DNA of 64,000 nucleotides from Faecalispora jeddahensis. Its GTDB lineage: Bacteria > Bacillota > Clostridia > Oscillospirales > Acutalibacteraceae. Made by a program: the position numbers and the translations under genes. Each line of letters opens with the position of its first letter. Position 1 is the stretch's first letter. Below, one piece after another: positions 8,598 to 17,782 of the stretch. Location: NCBI RefSeq assembly GCF_000577335.1, contig NZ_CBYL010000009.1:22901-86900 (forward strand). Reading direction: 5' to 3'. The notes below the pieces were generated by a model. It saw only the letters and a list, made by a program, of their open reading frames with translations, had not been told where the DNA came from and made no database searches.

Positions 8598-9950
8598 TCA
8601 ATAAGAATATTTGTCGCCGTATTCATTCGAGTTTTTCAGCAGTTGATCCACTTTGTCGGCAGCCGTTTTGGCTTTCGCCTCGATTTCTTTTCCTTCTCCC
8701 TTGGTTTCAATGGAATACACCACGGCTTCGCCGATGGCATCCCTGGCCTCTGTTACAGAGGTCAAACGCGGAAGTCCGTAAGGATTGGTGGTATCGCTTT
8801 CGTTAATTACCGAATAGGCCTTTACCATATCGGCAGACATAGCGTCTTTTACTCTGGAATCATTCCAGATCGAGGAACGGAAGCTGGGCATGCCCTTAGG
8901 GGTGATATATGCCGCCACATCCGATCCGGCGACAAACTTCATGAACTCCCAGGCGGCATCCTTGTTTTTGGAGCCGGAATAGATCGACGAGCCCCAGACA
9001 ACCTGCTTATAAGACTGGCGCCCGGTGGGGCCCTCAGGGATCGGCGCAACGCCGACTTTATCATAATAGGCTGATTCCGCTTTGTCTGTCAGGGTTGCAT
9101 ACAGTGCGTTGGCGTCGATGGCCATAGCGACTGTGCCGGAATTAAACAGCTGAGTCATCTGAGAATAGCCGGTGGTCAAAATACCGGGAGGGCCGTATTT
9201 CCCCAGCAGCCTGCCATAGAATTTGATCGCATCGACAGATTCGGCGCTGGCGATATTGGATTTGCCGTCTTTGATATAGCTCCCGCCGTAGCCGAACAGG
9301 AAGGGGGAAAATTGAGAGGTCAGCGCAATTTTTTCACCGCGGCAGGCGATGGCATAGAGGTTGTTGGAGGGATCATTCAGCTTTTCGCAAACCTGCAGAA
9401 GCTCCTCGTAATTGGTAGGCGGGGTCAGCCCCTTTTGCTCAAACAGGTCGGTACGGTAATACATGAGCTGAACAGAGGAATACAGCGGCAGGCAGCCGAT
9501 GGAATCTGTACCGGACAGGGTGATTTGCTCTTTTGGTGCGGTAAAGTCGGACCAGTTCAATTCCGGATCATCCAGATACGTGTCCAGTGGCTCGATCCAT
9601 CCGTTTTTGCTGTAGGGAGCCATATCCTGCAGGGGGCTCAGCAGAAACACGTCGATGGTGGAAGAGCCGGACAAAAACTCCGTGGTCGTCTTTTGGCGGA
9701 GTTCCGATTCTCCGTAAAGCTCAAGGTTGACTTTGATTCCCGTTTTGTCTTCAAAATCGGAAAGGTACTCCTGAATACCGTCGGAAACCTGCGCGGTCAT
9801 ACTCACCACGCGGAGCGTTGTGCCTGCATACGGCTTTTCCGCCTGACTGCCGGCAGCGGATGACGCCCCGCCCGACGGGGTAGTCTGTCCACAGGCGGCC
9901 AGTCCCAGCATCATAGAGCCGGCACACAGCAGAGAAATCACTTTTTTCAT
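8598..9950 (-). CDS. Extracellular solute-binding lipoprotein of ABC importer (family 1)
   Basis: This 450-residue protein starts with a lipoprotein signal (MKKVISLLCAGSMMLGLAAC; lipobox LAAC, Cys20), followed by a Ser/Gly-rich linker and a family-1 solute-binding fold (YAGTTLRVVSM.., TEFLSGSSTIDVFLLSP). It captures the substrate outside the cell for the two downstream permeases. ATG 9950 follows AAAGGAGG. A TATAAT hexamer (10000-10005, minus) lies about 50 bases upstream with no clear -35, which would suit activation by the adjacent YesN-like regulator. Confidence 0.92.
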   Translation of the reverse strand: MKKVISLLCAGSMMLGLAACGQTTPSGGASSAAGSQAEKPYAGTTLRVVSMTAQVSDGIQEYLSDFEDKTGIKVNLELYGESELRQKTTTEFLSGSSTIDVFLLSPLQDMAPYSKNGWIEPLDTYLDDPELNWSDFTAPKEQITLSGTDSIGCLPLYSSVQLMYYRTDLFEQKGLTPPTNYEELLQVCEKLNDPSNNLYAIACRGEKIALTSQFSPFLFGYGGSYIKDGKSNIASAESVDAIKFYGRLLGKYGPPGILTTGYSQMTQLFNSGTVAMAIDANALYATLTDKAESAYYDKVGVAPIPEGPTGRQSYKQVVWGSSIYSGSKNKDAAWEFMKFVAGSDVAAYITPKGMPSFRSSIWNDSRVKDAMSADMVKAYSVINESDTTNPYGLPRLTSVTEARDAIGEAVVYSIETKGEGKEIEAKAKTAADKVDQLLKNSNEYGDKYSY

Positions 9951-10078
9951 AACAATCCTCCTTTAAATTCGGCGAACCCACTTTTTCGCTTCTATTTAGA
10001 TTATACCTATAAAAAAATAGAATAAAATGAAATGTATTTTGTTGTTTTGTTCAAATATTCAGAACTCATCATAAAAAA

Positions 10079-10114
10079 TCGCACAGATTATCCTTCAAAA
10101 AATAATCTGTGCGA
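10079..10114 (-). terminator. Intrinsic terminator after the YesN-like response regulator
   Basis: Perfect 12-bp arms (TCGCACAGATTA / TAATCTGTGCGA) enclose a 12-base loop; on the minus strand the stem is followed by six T. It separates the two-component operon from the ABC importer operon. Confidence 0.85.
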
Positions 10115-10161
10115 TAAAATCAGCAAACCCTTTTCATATCTTTGGAAAAGCAGCACAATAT

Positions 10162-11766
10162 TCAGGTTCTCAGTTCCCTGTTCTGGCGCATCTGCCCCGG
10201 GCTGATCCCAAAATATTTTTTAAATCTGCGGCTGAAGTAGGACTCGTTCGGAATCCCCACCTTCAGCCCGATTTCGTATACCTTTAAGTGATTGGATAAA
10301 AGCAAAACTCTGGCCCGCTCCATCTTGATTCGTTCACAGTATTCATTATAAGTCTCTCCCACCTCTTTTTTGAATAACGAACAGAAATACGTTTTGTTGA
10401 GGCAGCAGCGGTTTGCCGCTTCTGCCAAAGAGATTTCTTCTTCCACATGTTCTGCAATATATTTTTTCAGCACCATGATTTCCGGGTGGACCGTTTGGCC
10501 GGACGCCGCTATTTCAATCAGCGAATCGACGGCCTGTAAAAGAATCTGAGCCAGCTGTTCCAGGCTTTCCGCATGAAAAAAGCTGAAGAAATAATCGTTT
10601 TCACCGAGCTGCTCGGGCTTCGATTCTTCCTCGCTGAGAGGGCCGTAGCCCGAAACAAACGCCCATACTCCCGACACGGCCGCTTTGATCGAATACTGCG
10701 AATACAGCTGCGATTCCTCTTTGGCTTTATCAAACCATTCACGGACCACAGCCTCCGCCCCTTCCCGATTGCGGTTGTCGATCATGGACTGTAAAGAAAG
10801 CGCCAGAGAAGAAACCATCACCTTTTTCTTCGGCGCAGATTCGGCAGGACAAAGCAAAATACTTTCCTTCCCCGTGAAAAAACAGTCCGACAGACGTTCC
10901 CTGGCCAACGAGTAGGCTTTGGGCAGTTGTTTAAAATGCTCGAAGGGCTGCGACACTGCGCAGGAACATGTGATATTCAGGTGCGTTTTCAGCACGGAAT
11001 TGATTTTATTCCAATAGTGCAGAATTGTTTCGATATTTGCAGAGCGGCGGTTCGGGAATCCCAGCAGGATCATCCGCTCGGGCGGATGATCCTGCTGGTT
11101 CTCGTAAAACGGCAGTTCCTGAAAAAACTCATCCAGAATATTGTCAATGGCACAGGGTGTGACATCTTCGCCCTCCGTCTCCGGCGTTACGGCGGCATCC
11201 ATCACACAGCAGCAGACGATAAACTGGCTGCAGCTTCGCGCCTCCGGGCTGTACTGCAGGAACAGCTCCTCTTCCTGCTGAGATCGGACTCCATTTTTCA
11301 GTATCTGAGAATAGAACTGCCGTTTTTTCTCCGGGGATTTCTCACTTGATTCTGCCCCGCCGCCGGTTCGGCTTTTATCCTGAATAATTGTCTCCTTCCA
11401 TTGGCCCAGCAGCTTCTTGAGGCCGTCGGCCGAAAGCGAAAGCTTCAAAATATAATCGTCCGCTCCCATTTTGATGGCGTTTTTTACTGCTTCCACTTCA
11501 TCCAGACAGCTTAACACAATGATTTTTGTGTTAAAATGATTCTCCCGGATATAACGGATCAGCTCAAAGCCATCCATGACCGGCATTTTCAGGTCGGTAA
11601 AGACCACATCCGGCAAGCATCGATTGATTTCAGAGATCGCCTGCCTGCCGTTTTCGCAGGCGCCGATGACCTGAAACCCGTATTGCTCCCATTGAATGGT
11701 TGCGCTCAATCCAACCCGCACCATCAGTTCATCGTCAACGATCAGAACCTTCAGAAGCTCCCTCAT
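10162..11766 (-). CDS. Response regulator with AraC-type DNA-binding domain (YesN-like)
   Basis: This 534-residue protein has an N-terminal receiver domain (KVLIVDDELMVR; phospho-acceptor Asp in VVFTDLKMP) and a C-terminal pair of AraC helix-turn-helices (EISLAEAANRCCLNKTYFCS and the YFSRRFKKYFGISPGQMR signature). The central region of about 300 residues is poorly conserved, as is usual. ATG 11766 lies 32 bases inside the end of the kinase gene and follows GGGGAGG. It is expected to activate the ABC importer operon directly downstream (9950 leftwards). Confidence 0.93.
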   Translation of the reverse strand: MRELLKVLIVDDELMVRVGLSATIQWEQYGFQVIGACENGRQAISEINRCLPDVVFTDLKMPVMDGFELIRYIRENHFNTKIIVLSCLDEVEAVKNAIKMGADDYILKLSLSADGLKKLLGQWKETIIQDKSRTGGGAESSEKSPEKKRQFYSQILKNGVRSQQEEELFLQYSPEARSCSQFIVCCCVMDAAVTPETEGEDVTPCAIDNILDEFFQELPFYENQQDHPPERMILLGFPNRRSANIETILHYWNKINSVLKTHLNITCSCAVSQPFEHFKQLPKAYSLARERLSDCFFTGKESILLCPAESAPKKKVMVSSLALSLQSMIDNRNREGAEAVVREWFDKAKEESQLYSQYSIKAAVSGVWAFVSGYGPLSEEESKPEQLGENDYFFSFFHAESLEQLAQILLQAVDSLIEIAASGQTVHPEIMVLKKYIAEHVEEEISLAEAANRCCLNKTYFCSLFKKEVGETYNEYCERIKMERARVLLLSNHLKVYEIGLKVGIPNESYFSRRFKKYFGISPGQMRQNRELRT

Positions 11767-13618
11767 CCGTATCCTCCCCTTTCCTCATCACCGGATATGG
11801 CAGGCAAATGGACACTGTCGTTCCCTGCCCCGGGGCGGAAACCATCGAAATTCCATATTTTTTGCCATACCTTAACTTCACCATTCCATCGATACTGCTC
11901 AGCCCCACACCGGTTAATGTCTTCCGGGAATCGATCGAGCTCCGCACATGCTCCAAAACACTTTTGATCTGCTCCGGCGTCATTTCCGTACCGTTATTGT
12001 GGACATTTAAAAACAGGCAGTCCATCTCCTGTCTGGCCCGGATGGTGATTACCCCGTTCTGCATCCCCTCCATCCCGTGAATCACCGCATTTTCCACGAT
12101 GGGCTGCAGGCAGTACTTAAAAACAGGATATTGATAAAATTGCTCCGGAACCTCTATTCTCAGCTCGTATCGATGTTTTAAGGTCCAGTTTTTGATTTGA
12201 ATATAAGACTTTACCAGCTCCAGTTCTTTGGAAAGCGGAATCTCCTCTTCCCCGCGGTGGATCGCGTTTTCCAGCACGCCGCCCAGACAAGCGATCATAT
12301 CGGCGATGTTTCCGGCGTTCGAGGCCATTGCCGACCATTTGATGGTGTTCAATGTATTAAAGAGAAAATGCGGGTCAAGCTGAGCGCGCAACGTTTCATA
12401 CCGCATTTTTTCTTCCAGAGCCTGTTTTTCCAACGCGGCGGCAGTCATTTCTTCGATTCGCACCGTCATCTGGTCAAACTTTCGCTCGGCGTCCGGGATG
12501 CTGATCACTTTTTCAGCCTGCTGCCCTACCGGAACATTTCCTATTTGCATGAGCGTCATTTTTTTCAGAATTCTGTTATAGGGCCGCATGACATAAATCA
12601 GCATCAACGCACAAACGACCACGGCCGCCAGCAAAACCAGTACGCTGATGGTGTATGTATTATTGCGCATCAGTTCGATTTCCTGCGTAACGCTGGATCG
12701 GGGAATCAGATTCAATAAAAGCCAGTTGTCAAATGGAAGAGGGGTGGAAGTCAACACATAGCTTTCTCCGCTTTCGGAATGCACTACCGTGTATTCCGAG
12801 CGGTTTGCCGAAAGCGAGCGAATGTTCCAGGAGGAAGTCAGGTGATAATATGCCGTATCGAAATCAGACCTGCTGCTGTAAATAATATTGCCGTCCGAAT
12901 TGACCAGGCCGGTAGAGGTCGCCTCATTTCCGACCCAATTTTGTCTTAGATTGTCACTCAGCAGCGATACCACCGCGACTCCCAGCTCCTGCTGCGAGTA
13001 ATAATCGTATATTTTACGGCAGAACAGGATGTGGCTGTTGCTGTTCCCGGATCTCGCTATCAGCGCACCGGTGGAATCGTCGTAAAAATAGGGCGCTCTC
13101 CACAAAGCCTTCTGATCCGAGGATAAAAAATCGGTAAACCAGGGTTGGCGGCGCAGACTATCAATAAAAGCTGAAGAAAACTGATACCGGTTCCCCACAC
13201 CGTCAAGCACACTGTACAAACTGCCGTCATTGCCCAAAATAACCATATGCATTTGGTAATCAAACAGTGTGTTGCGGTAATTGGTTATGATCGACTCCAA
13301 TTGCGTAATTCGGTTCAAATCTTCAATCGAATAATCCAGAAAACTGCTTTTGGGTTTTCCCTTCGCACCAGCTGCAAGCATTTGAGTAATGCTTTTGTTC
13401 GTACTGGTGATGGCTGAAATCTTCTGCACATCATACAGCATATTGGAAATGGACGCTTTGTCCTTGGAAAGGTTGGCCGAAATCAAAGTCGTCGTCTTTT
13501 CGATCAAAAGTTTTTCACTATTTTGGAAAGTGAGCTGTATTACAGAAAAAGCAACAATGCAGATCGCCAGAGAGGAAATCAAGATAATACTCCACCAGCT
13601 ATGTAATATTTTATACAA
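11735..13618 (-). CDS. Sensor histidine kinase (YesM-like, LytS/HisK_7TM-independent family)
   Basis: Two transmembrane helices (near residues 8-28 and 290-310) flank an extracellular Cache-like sensor region. A HAMP-like linker and the His_kinase domain follow, with phospho-acceptor in DPHFLFNTLNTIKW and an ATPase domain (ENAVIHGMEG.., GVGLSSIDGMVKLRYG). I favour TTG 13618, which has AAGGGGAG about 9 bases upstream; an in-frame GTG at 13645 lacks a ribosome-binding site. The product should sense an extracellular ligand, probably linked to the ABC importer substrate, and phosphorylate the overlapping response regulator. Confidence 0.9.
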   Translation of the reverse strand: MYKILHSWWSIILISSLAICIVAFSVIQLTFQNSEKLLIEKTTTLISANLSKDKASISNMLYDVQKISAITSTNKSITQMLAAGAKGKPKSSFLDYSIEDLNRITQLESIITNYRNTLFDYQMHMVILGNDGSLYSVLDGVGNRYQFSSAFIDSLRRQPWFTDFLSSDQKALWRAPYFYDDSTGALIARSGNSNSHILFCRKIYDYYSQQELGVAVVSLLSDNLRQNWVGNEATSTGLVNSDGNIIYSSRSDFDTAYYHLTSSWNIRSLSANRSEYTVVHSESGESYVLTSTPLPFDNWLLLNLIPRSSVTQEIELMRNNTYTISVLVLLAAVVVCALMLIYVMRPYNRILKKMTLMQIGNVPVGQQAEKVISIPDAERKFDQMTVRIEEMTAAALEKQALEEKMRYETLRAQLDPHFLFNTLNTIKWSAMASNAGNIADMIACLGGVLENAIHRGEEEIPLSKELELVKSYIQIKNWTLKHRYELRIEVPEQFYQYPVFKYCLQPIVENAVIHGMEGMQNGVITIRARQEMDCLFLNVHNNGTEMTPEQIKSVLEHVRSSIDSRKTLTGVGLSSIDGMVKLRYGKKYGISMVSAPGQGTTVSICLPYPVMRKGEDTDEGASEGSDR

Positions 13619-14119
13619 CGCATACCGCTCCCCTTCCTCACGCACGACCGATAGAATCCTTTTTAAACAATATTATAAAATAAATTTCATAAAAGTTCTA
13701 CAATTTCCCCGCTTTCTGTGGTAGATCCATTGTTTTTTCCTACCATACGACAGCGGCGATAACCTCTGCCCGCAGTAGGGCGGGCAGCAAATCTGAAACC
13801 CAAAGGGATCGTCAGGTAAGATTCTTTTATTTTCAAACTCCTTATAGTGACGGCAGCCCGCAGAAGTACGAATCTTCTGCGGGCTGCCGTCACTGTTTCT
13901 TTGTGCGCTGTGCTTTATCGAAGCATCCAAAAATGCAGCCGAAATTCTATGACCACACGGGGGAATAAAAGAATATTTGGTATACCAAAAACATTTTATG
14001 GATGTTTTAAGCAGATGCCCGACACTCCGGAAACAGCGAACCGTCTAGCATCAGAAAGGCATTCATCTTCTTCGCCCAGCGGACCTTTCATCTGAGCTGT
14101 CTCATGGAAAAAGTGTTTT
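13619..14119. other. Intergenic region between kinase and PucR-type regulator genes; no gene
   Basis: About 500 bases without a supportable gene. It holds one perfect long hairpin (listed separately) and a sequence near the kinase start rich in A/T that presumably carries the kinase promoter. Short frames across the hairpin are palindromic artefacts. Confidence 0.5.
13847..13893. repeat. Perfect 20-bp inverted repeat (REP-like or terminator hairpin)
   Basis: Arms GTGACGGCAGCCCGCAGAAG and its exact complement enclose a 7-base loop. There is no T-run on either side, which is unusual for an intrinsic terminator. The arm sequence closely resembles that of another hairpin at 25337-25381, so this may be a dispersed palindromic family. 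Confidence 0.7.
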
Positions 14120-15916
14120 CTAATAATCGGAATTCTTGTGGATGATGCCATACAGCATACAAGCTGCCTGAATATTGAACCAATCCTGTGTACTGTCAAA
14201 ATCCTGCTGCAAAAGTCGTTCAGCTTTTCTGACCCGCCAATACGCAGTGTTATAATGGACATTCAGGTACTCAGCCACATACTTAATATTTTTATTAAAG
14301 TTAATATAGGCCTGCAAAGTATTCATCAGACCCGCATTCTTTTGCGCATCGTACTCCAACAGAGGCTGCAGCACTTTATCAATATAGCTGTTCAGCTCGT
14401 CTCCGCTGAGCTTCAAAATCAAATACAGGATTCCCAGCTGTTCATAGTTTACAATCTTGGAAGAAGTGGGATACTTCTCGACTATTTCAAAGCACTCCCA
14501 CGCTTCCCGATATGATTTGGATAAATTCAAAAGATTCTCATACAGCTGTCCGACGGTGATCTGAATGTTTTTATCGAGCCTGAGAATCTCCCTGCCAACT
14601 TCCACTGTTTGCTGCTGTTTGGTAAGGGCGCTTTTTGAAAAAGAAACCATGACGTAAATCAAATTTCTTTCCGGCACTACAATTCCATTAATCCCCCGTT
14701 TCCCCAAAAGAGAAACGATGTCTTTGACCAGCTTATTCGAACGGGCGGCCTGTTCAAACAAATTTGCGCAGGAAGAAAAATCCTCCTTTACAATAATCAC
14801 GCCGAAATAATCCCGATAGTCGAGTCCCAGCTTTTCCGCGTGAAGAATCAGGCTTTTATCAATCACACCAGACAAAGCACCGTGGAACACATCGCCCTTG
14901 ATTTTCTGGGATACCTCAAACAGCTCGTCCTGTTTGAGCCATTCCTGTGCCACTACCAAGGATGCGTAGCTGAGTGCGAGCTTTTCCAATTCGTCCAGCT
15001 CATCCGTATTGGTAAACACGGTAAGAAAGCCCAACAGTTTGTTTTTTCCGATGACAGGCGAAATAAAATAGGTGCCATCCTCATCTTTGTAATCCATAAT
15101 GCTTTGAAGTTTATTTTTTACGAACTCATTGTATCGGCTGAAATGAAAAAAGCTGGAAGGCAGCGGACAGTCCACCCCCTTGGGGGAATAGGCCACCGGC
15201 TCCAGCAGAATATTATACAGAACCACCGGAAACGAAATCACCTTTTCAAGATAATCCAGTATTTCTGAAAAACCGATTCCCCTTACAATAATATCGGTAA
15301 AATTATTCTGTATCAGCAGCATTTTCTCCAAATCCCGTTTCCGGTTTTGCAGCTCCAGAATATAATGCTTTTCCTTTTTGATCATATTGGACTGAAAGAT
15401 CGCGATCGCCGCATAGTCTGCGGCGGCTTCCAGCAGTTCCAGATCCTCCGGCGAAAACTTCTGGTCCAGACTGTAATTATCGACAGTAATCACACCGATG
15501 ATCTGATTATGAATAATCAGGCAGGCAGACATTACCGCTTTGGGGGATTCGGTAGAATCCCTGCTTCGTCCAAACCGAGACAGTGGAATGTCTGTTGGGC
15601 CGACATATGCCTCCAACTCTTCCACACTATTAATGATAACCGACTGGCGGCGTTCGAAGGTTTTTCCGCTGATTGCTATCCCTGGAGGAATCTGATGCAG
15701 CAGTATTTCATTTTGAAATCCCGCACAGGACTGCAGACACAGAACCTTCTTCTCCTCATCGTACAAATACAGCACCCCGGCATTTGCGGAAGGAAACACT
15801 TTGATTACCTCCCGTAAAATATAATCCAAAATGGCGTCGCTGTTGAGAGAAGACGTAATGTTCCGGCCCATTTTCACCAACAGGTTGTAAGACTTTAATT
15901 TCTGCTCGTTGTCCAT
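14120..15916 (-). CDS. GAF-domain transcriptional regulator with PucR/CdaR-type C-terminal helix-turn-helix
   Basis: This 598-residue protein begins with a GAF domain (about residues 15-180; LVKMGRNITSSLNSDAILDYIL) and has a second sensor-like region. It ends with the HTH_30 domain typical of PucR/CdaR regulators (about 530-590: YINFNKNIKYVAEYLNVHYN, then TAYWRVRKAERLL). Such proteins regulate purine, sugar-acid or amino-acid catabolism in response to small molecules. It sits between the D-aminoacylase gene upstream and a two-component system downstream on the same strand; control of the symporter/D-aminoacylase genes is inferred from position. Confidence 0.85.
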   Translation of the reverse strand: MDNEQKLKSYNLLVKMGRNITSSLNSDAILDYILREVIKVFPSANAGVLYLYDEEKKVLCLQSCAGFQNEILLHQIPPGIAISGKTFERRQSVIINSVEELEAYVGPTDIPLSRFGRSRDSTESPKAVMSACLIIHNQIIGVITVDNYSLDQKFSPEDLELLEAAADYAAIAIFQSNMIKKEKHYILELQNRKRDLEKMLLIQNNFTDIIVRGIGFSEILDYLEKVISFPVVLYNILLEPVAYSPKGVDCPLPSSFFHFSRYNEFVKNKLQSIMDYKDEDGTYFISPVIGKNKLLGFLTVFTNTDELDELEKLALSYASLVVAQEWLKQDELFEVSQKIKGDVFHGALSGVIDKSLILHAEKLGLDYRDYFGVIIVKEDFSSCANLFEQAARSNKLVKDIVSLLGKRGINGIVVPERNLIYVMVSFSKSALTKQQQTVEVGREILRLDKNIQITVGQLYENLLNLSKSYREAWECFEIVEKYPTSSKIVNYEQLGILYLILKLSGDELNSYIDKVLQPLLEYDAQKNAGLMNTLQAYINFNKNIKYVAEYLNVHYNTAYWRVRKAERLLQQDFDSTQDWFNIQAACMLYGIIHKNSDY

Positions 15917-16206
15917 AGCTCACCCTGCCCCTACACGCGCTCGCGTGTTTGTCTCTTTCTCATGGCGGAATGCCATCGGCTCATATTTACCCAGTCGTTA
16001 TCAGCCTGTCCTTCCTCACCGCCTTTTAATGAAAATGACTACGTCTCCGACTCATCAAAGGGTCCTTTTTCGAAAGCCTATGAGCGGAAATCGGATCAAA
16101 AAGGATCTGCTGTCAAGAACAGAATACAACGCCTTTTTTCCACTGTCAACATCGGAAAAGTTCCCAGCCGCAGCATTGATAAAGTCAACCAAACAGAGCC
16201 GAGTTT

Positions 16207-17628
16207 TTATTCAGAAGTTTTTTGATTTTTCATGATCTCCTGTGTAAATTGCAATCCGTCCTCCCACGTGTAAGCGAGCTTTCCATTTACGATCACATAG
16301 CGAACCCCCTCGGGAGGAAGCGCACAAATATCCATACCATATCCGCCCTTTTCCATCAGCTCCTCCGGCTTAAATATGACAATATCCGCATCCTTATCTT
16401 CTTGCAGCCGCCCTTTTGATGCAAGCTTCAGCCGATTGGCCGGGTCAATGGTCAGCTTTGCCAAGGCTGTTTTCAGATCCAGAAGATTCTCCTCGATCGC
16501 GAACCTTCGCAGAAAGCGCGCGGTGCTGCCGGAGCTGCGAGGATGCCCTTTGATCGCCCCCAAGGCGTTGTCTCTGGTAATGATCGCGTCACTTCCCATA
16601 AATACCAAAGGATGCCGGAGCGCCTGCACAATATCTGCCCAAGGGGTGGCCCCGTGGCAGGCGACCGTGGTATCTTCCCCCGCTTTACGCAAAAGGGAAA
16701 ACAGCTCGGGGGTACAGCGCTTTCCTTCCCATGGCCCAGTCAGAATCTCGATATCCTCATATGTAAATTCATGAATATGAAAAGGGTCGCCGTCAAAAAC
16801 CGCAGACTGGATTCCAGTGGCCCATGTGTCGTATGGATACATATCCGCCCGCACATCAAAGCCCCGTTCATTCATTTTTTGCATGATATCCAGTGTCCTT
16901 TTCATATGGTCTTTCCCATAAATATTGGCCGCCAGGTGGGACAGCTGCATGCGCACCCCGGTCTCCTCCAGAATTTCCATCATCTCCGCAACTGCTGCTT
17001 CTGCCATCGCGGGATAATCGTAGCGCATATGAACAGCCAGAAAACCGTCATACTCACGAATGATCTCTGCGGCGTCCATCATCTCCTCTTTAGTAGTGCC
17101 CGGTGCATACTGCAGCCCGAAGGATACCCCCGGGAACCCCATCTTCAGGCCCTCGCGCACCATTTCCCGCAGGAGCTCTCTCTCTTGAAAAGAAGGCTTG
17201 TGATATCTGCCGATCCCCAACCATTCCCGCAGAGCGCTGTGCCCGATCAGGGCCAGATAATGAATCGGAAGGGTGCTTGTGGATATTTTTTGATAATACG
17301 GCTCAAAAGGATACACTCCTATCCCACAGTTGCCCCCCAGCATTGTGGTCACTCCCGCCCGCAGCATAACGTCGGCGGTGAGCTTGGGCAGGCTTTTGTT
17401 TTCTTCTTCATTCGCAGAGGGCACCACAGCATAGTCCTCGTGGGTATGAATGTCGATAAAACCCGGGCTTACCACACAACCCGACGCATCAATCACCTGG
17501 CGGCCGGTAAGCTTTTGCAAAGTCATTGCCTGGATCCGGCCATCTGTAATTCCCATGGAAAGTACCTCATCACGATTGCTTTCCGGATCAATGATTCTCC
17601 CATTTTCTATCACCAAATCGTACAGCAC
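16207..17628 (-). CDS. N-acyl-D-amino-acid deacylase (D-aminoacylase family)
   Basis: This 473-residue amidohydrolase has the HxH metal site in GFIDIHTHEDY, the Cys-containing loop GGNCGIGVYPFEPY, His in MQLSHLAANIYGKDH, and the FMGSDAIITRDNALGAIKGH segment followed by a Pro-Arg that is typical of N-acyl-D-amino-acid deacylases. It should remove the acyl group from N-acyl-D-amino acids, releasing free D-amino acids in the cytoplasm. The start is GTG 17628 with AAAGG about 9 bases upstream. A sodium:solute symporter gene lies just upstream on the same strand and probably supplies the substrate. Confidence 0.88.
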   Translation of the reverse strand: MLYDLVIENGRIIDPESNRDEVLSMGITDGRIQAMTLQKLTGRQVIDASGCVVSPGFIDIHTHEDYAVVPSANEEENKSLPKLTADVMLRAGVTTMLGGNCGIGVYPFEPYYQKISTSTLPIHYLALIGHSALREWLGIGRYHKPSFQERELLREMVREGLKMGFPGVSFGLQYAPGTTKEEMMDAAEIIREYDGFLAVHMRYDYPAMAEAAVAEMMEILEETGVRMQLSHLAANIYGKDHMKRTLDIMQKMNERGFDVRADMYPYDTWATGIQSAVFDGDPFHIHEFTYEDIEILTGPWEGKRCTPELFSLLRKAGEDTTVACHGATPWADIVQALRHPLVFMGSDAIITRDNALGAIKGHPRSSGSTARFLRRFAIEENLLDLKTALAKLTIDPANRLKLASKGRLQEDKDADIVIFKPEELMEKGGYGMDICALPPEGVRYVIVNGKLAYTWEDGLQFTQEIMKNQKTSE

Positions 17629-17782
17629 GTACTCACGCCTTTCATTCGTATGATATTTGAAATCTGTCTGCGATATAACCGCAGACAGATTTCACGATTT
17701 TGCTATCTCAATGATTGGTCAGTCGTCTGTACCGTTTTACAGTAAACCGGTACAGGCCGAAAAACTGCCGCTCCAACAGGAA

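Noticed and set aside
16543..17745. 400-codon plus-strand frame opposite the D-aminoacylase
   Set aside because: Antisense shadow; the minus-strand frame has all amidohydrolase metal motifs.
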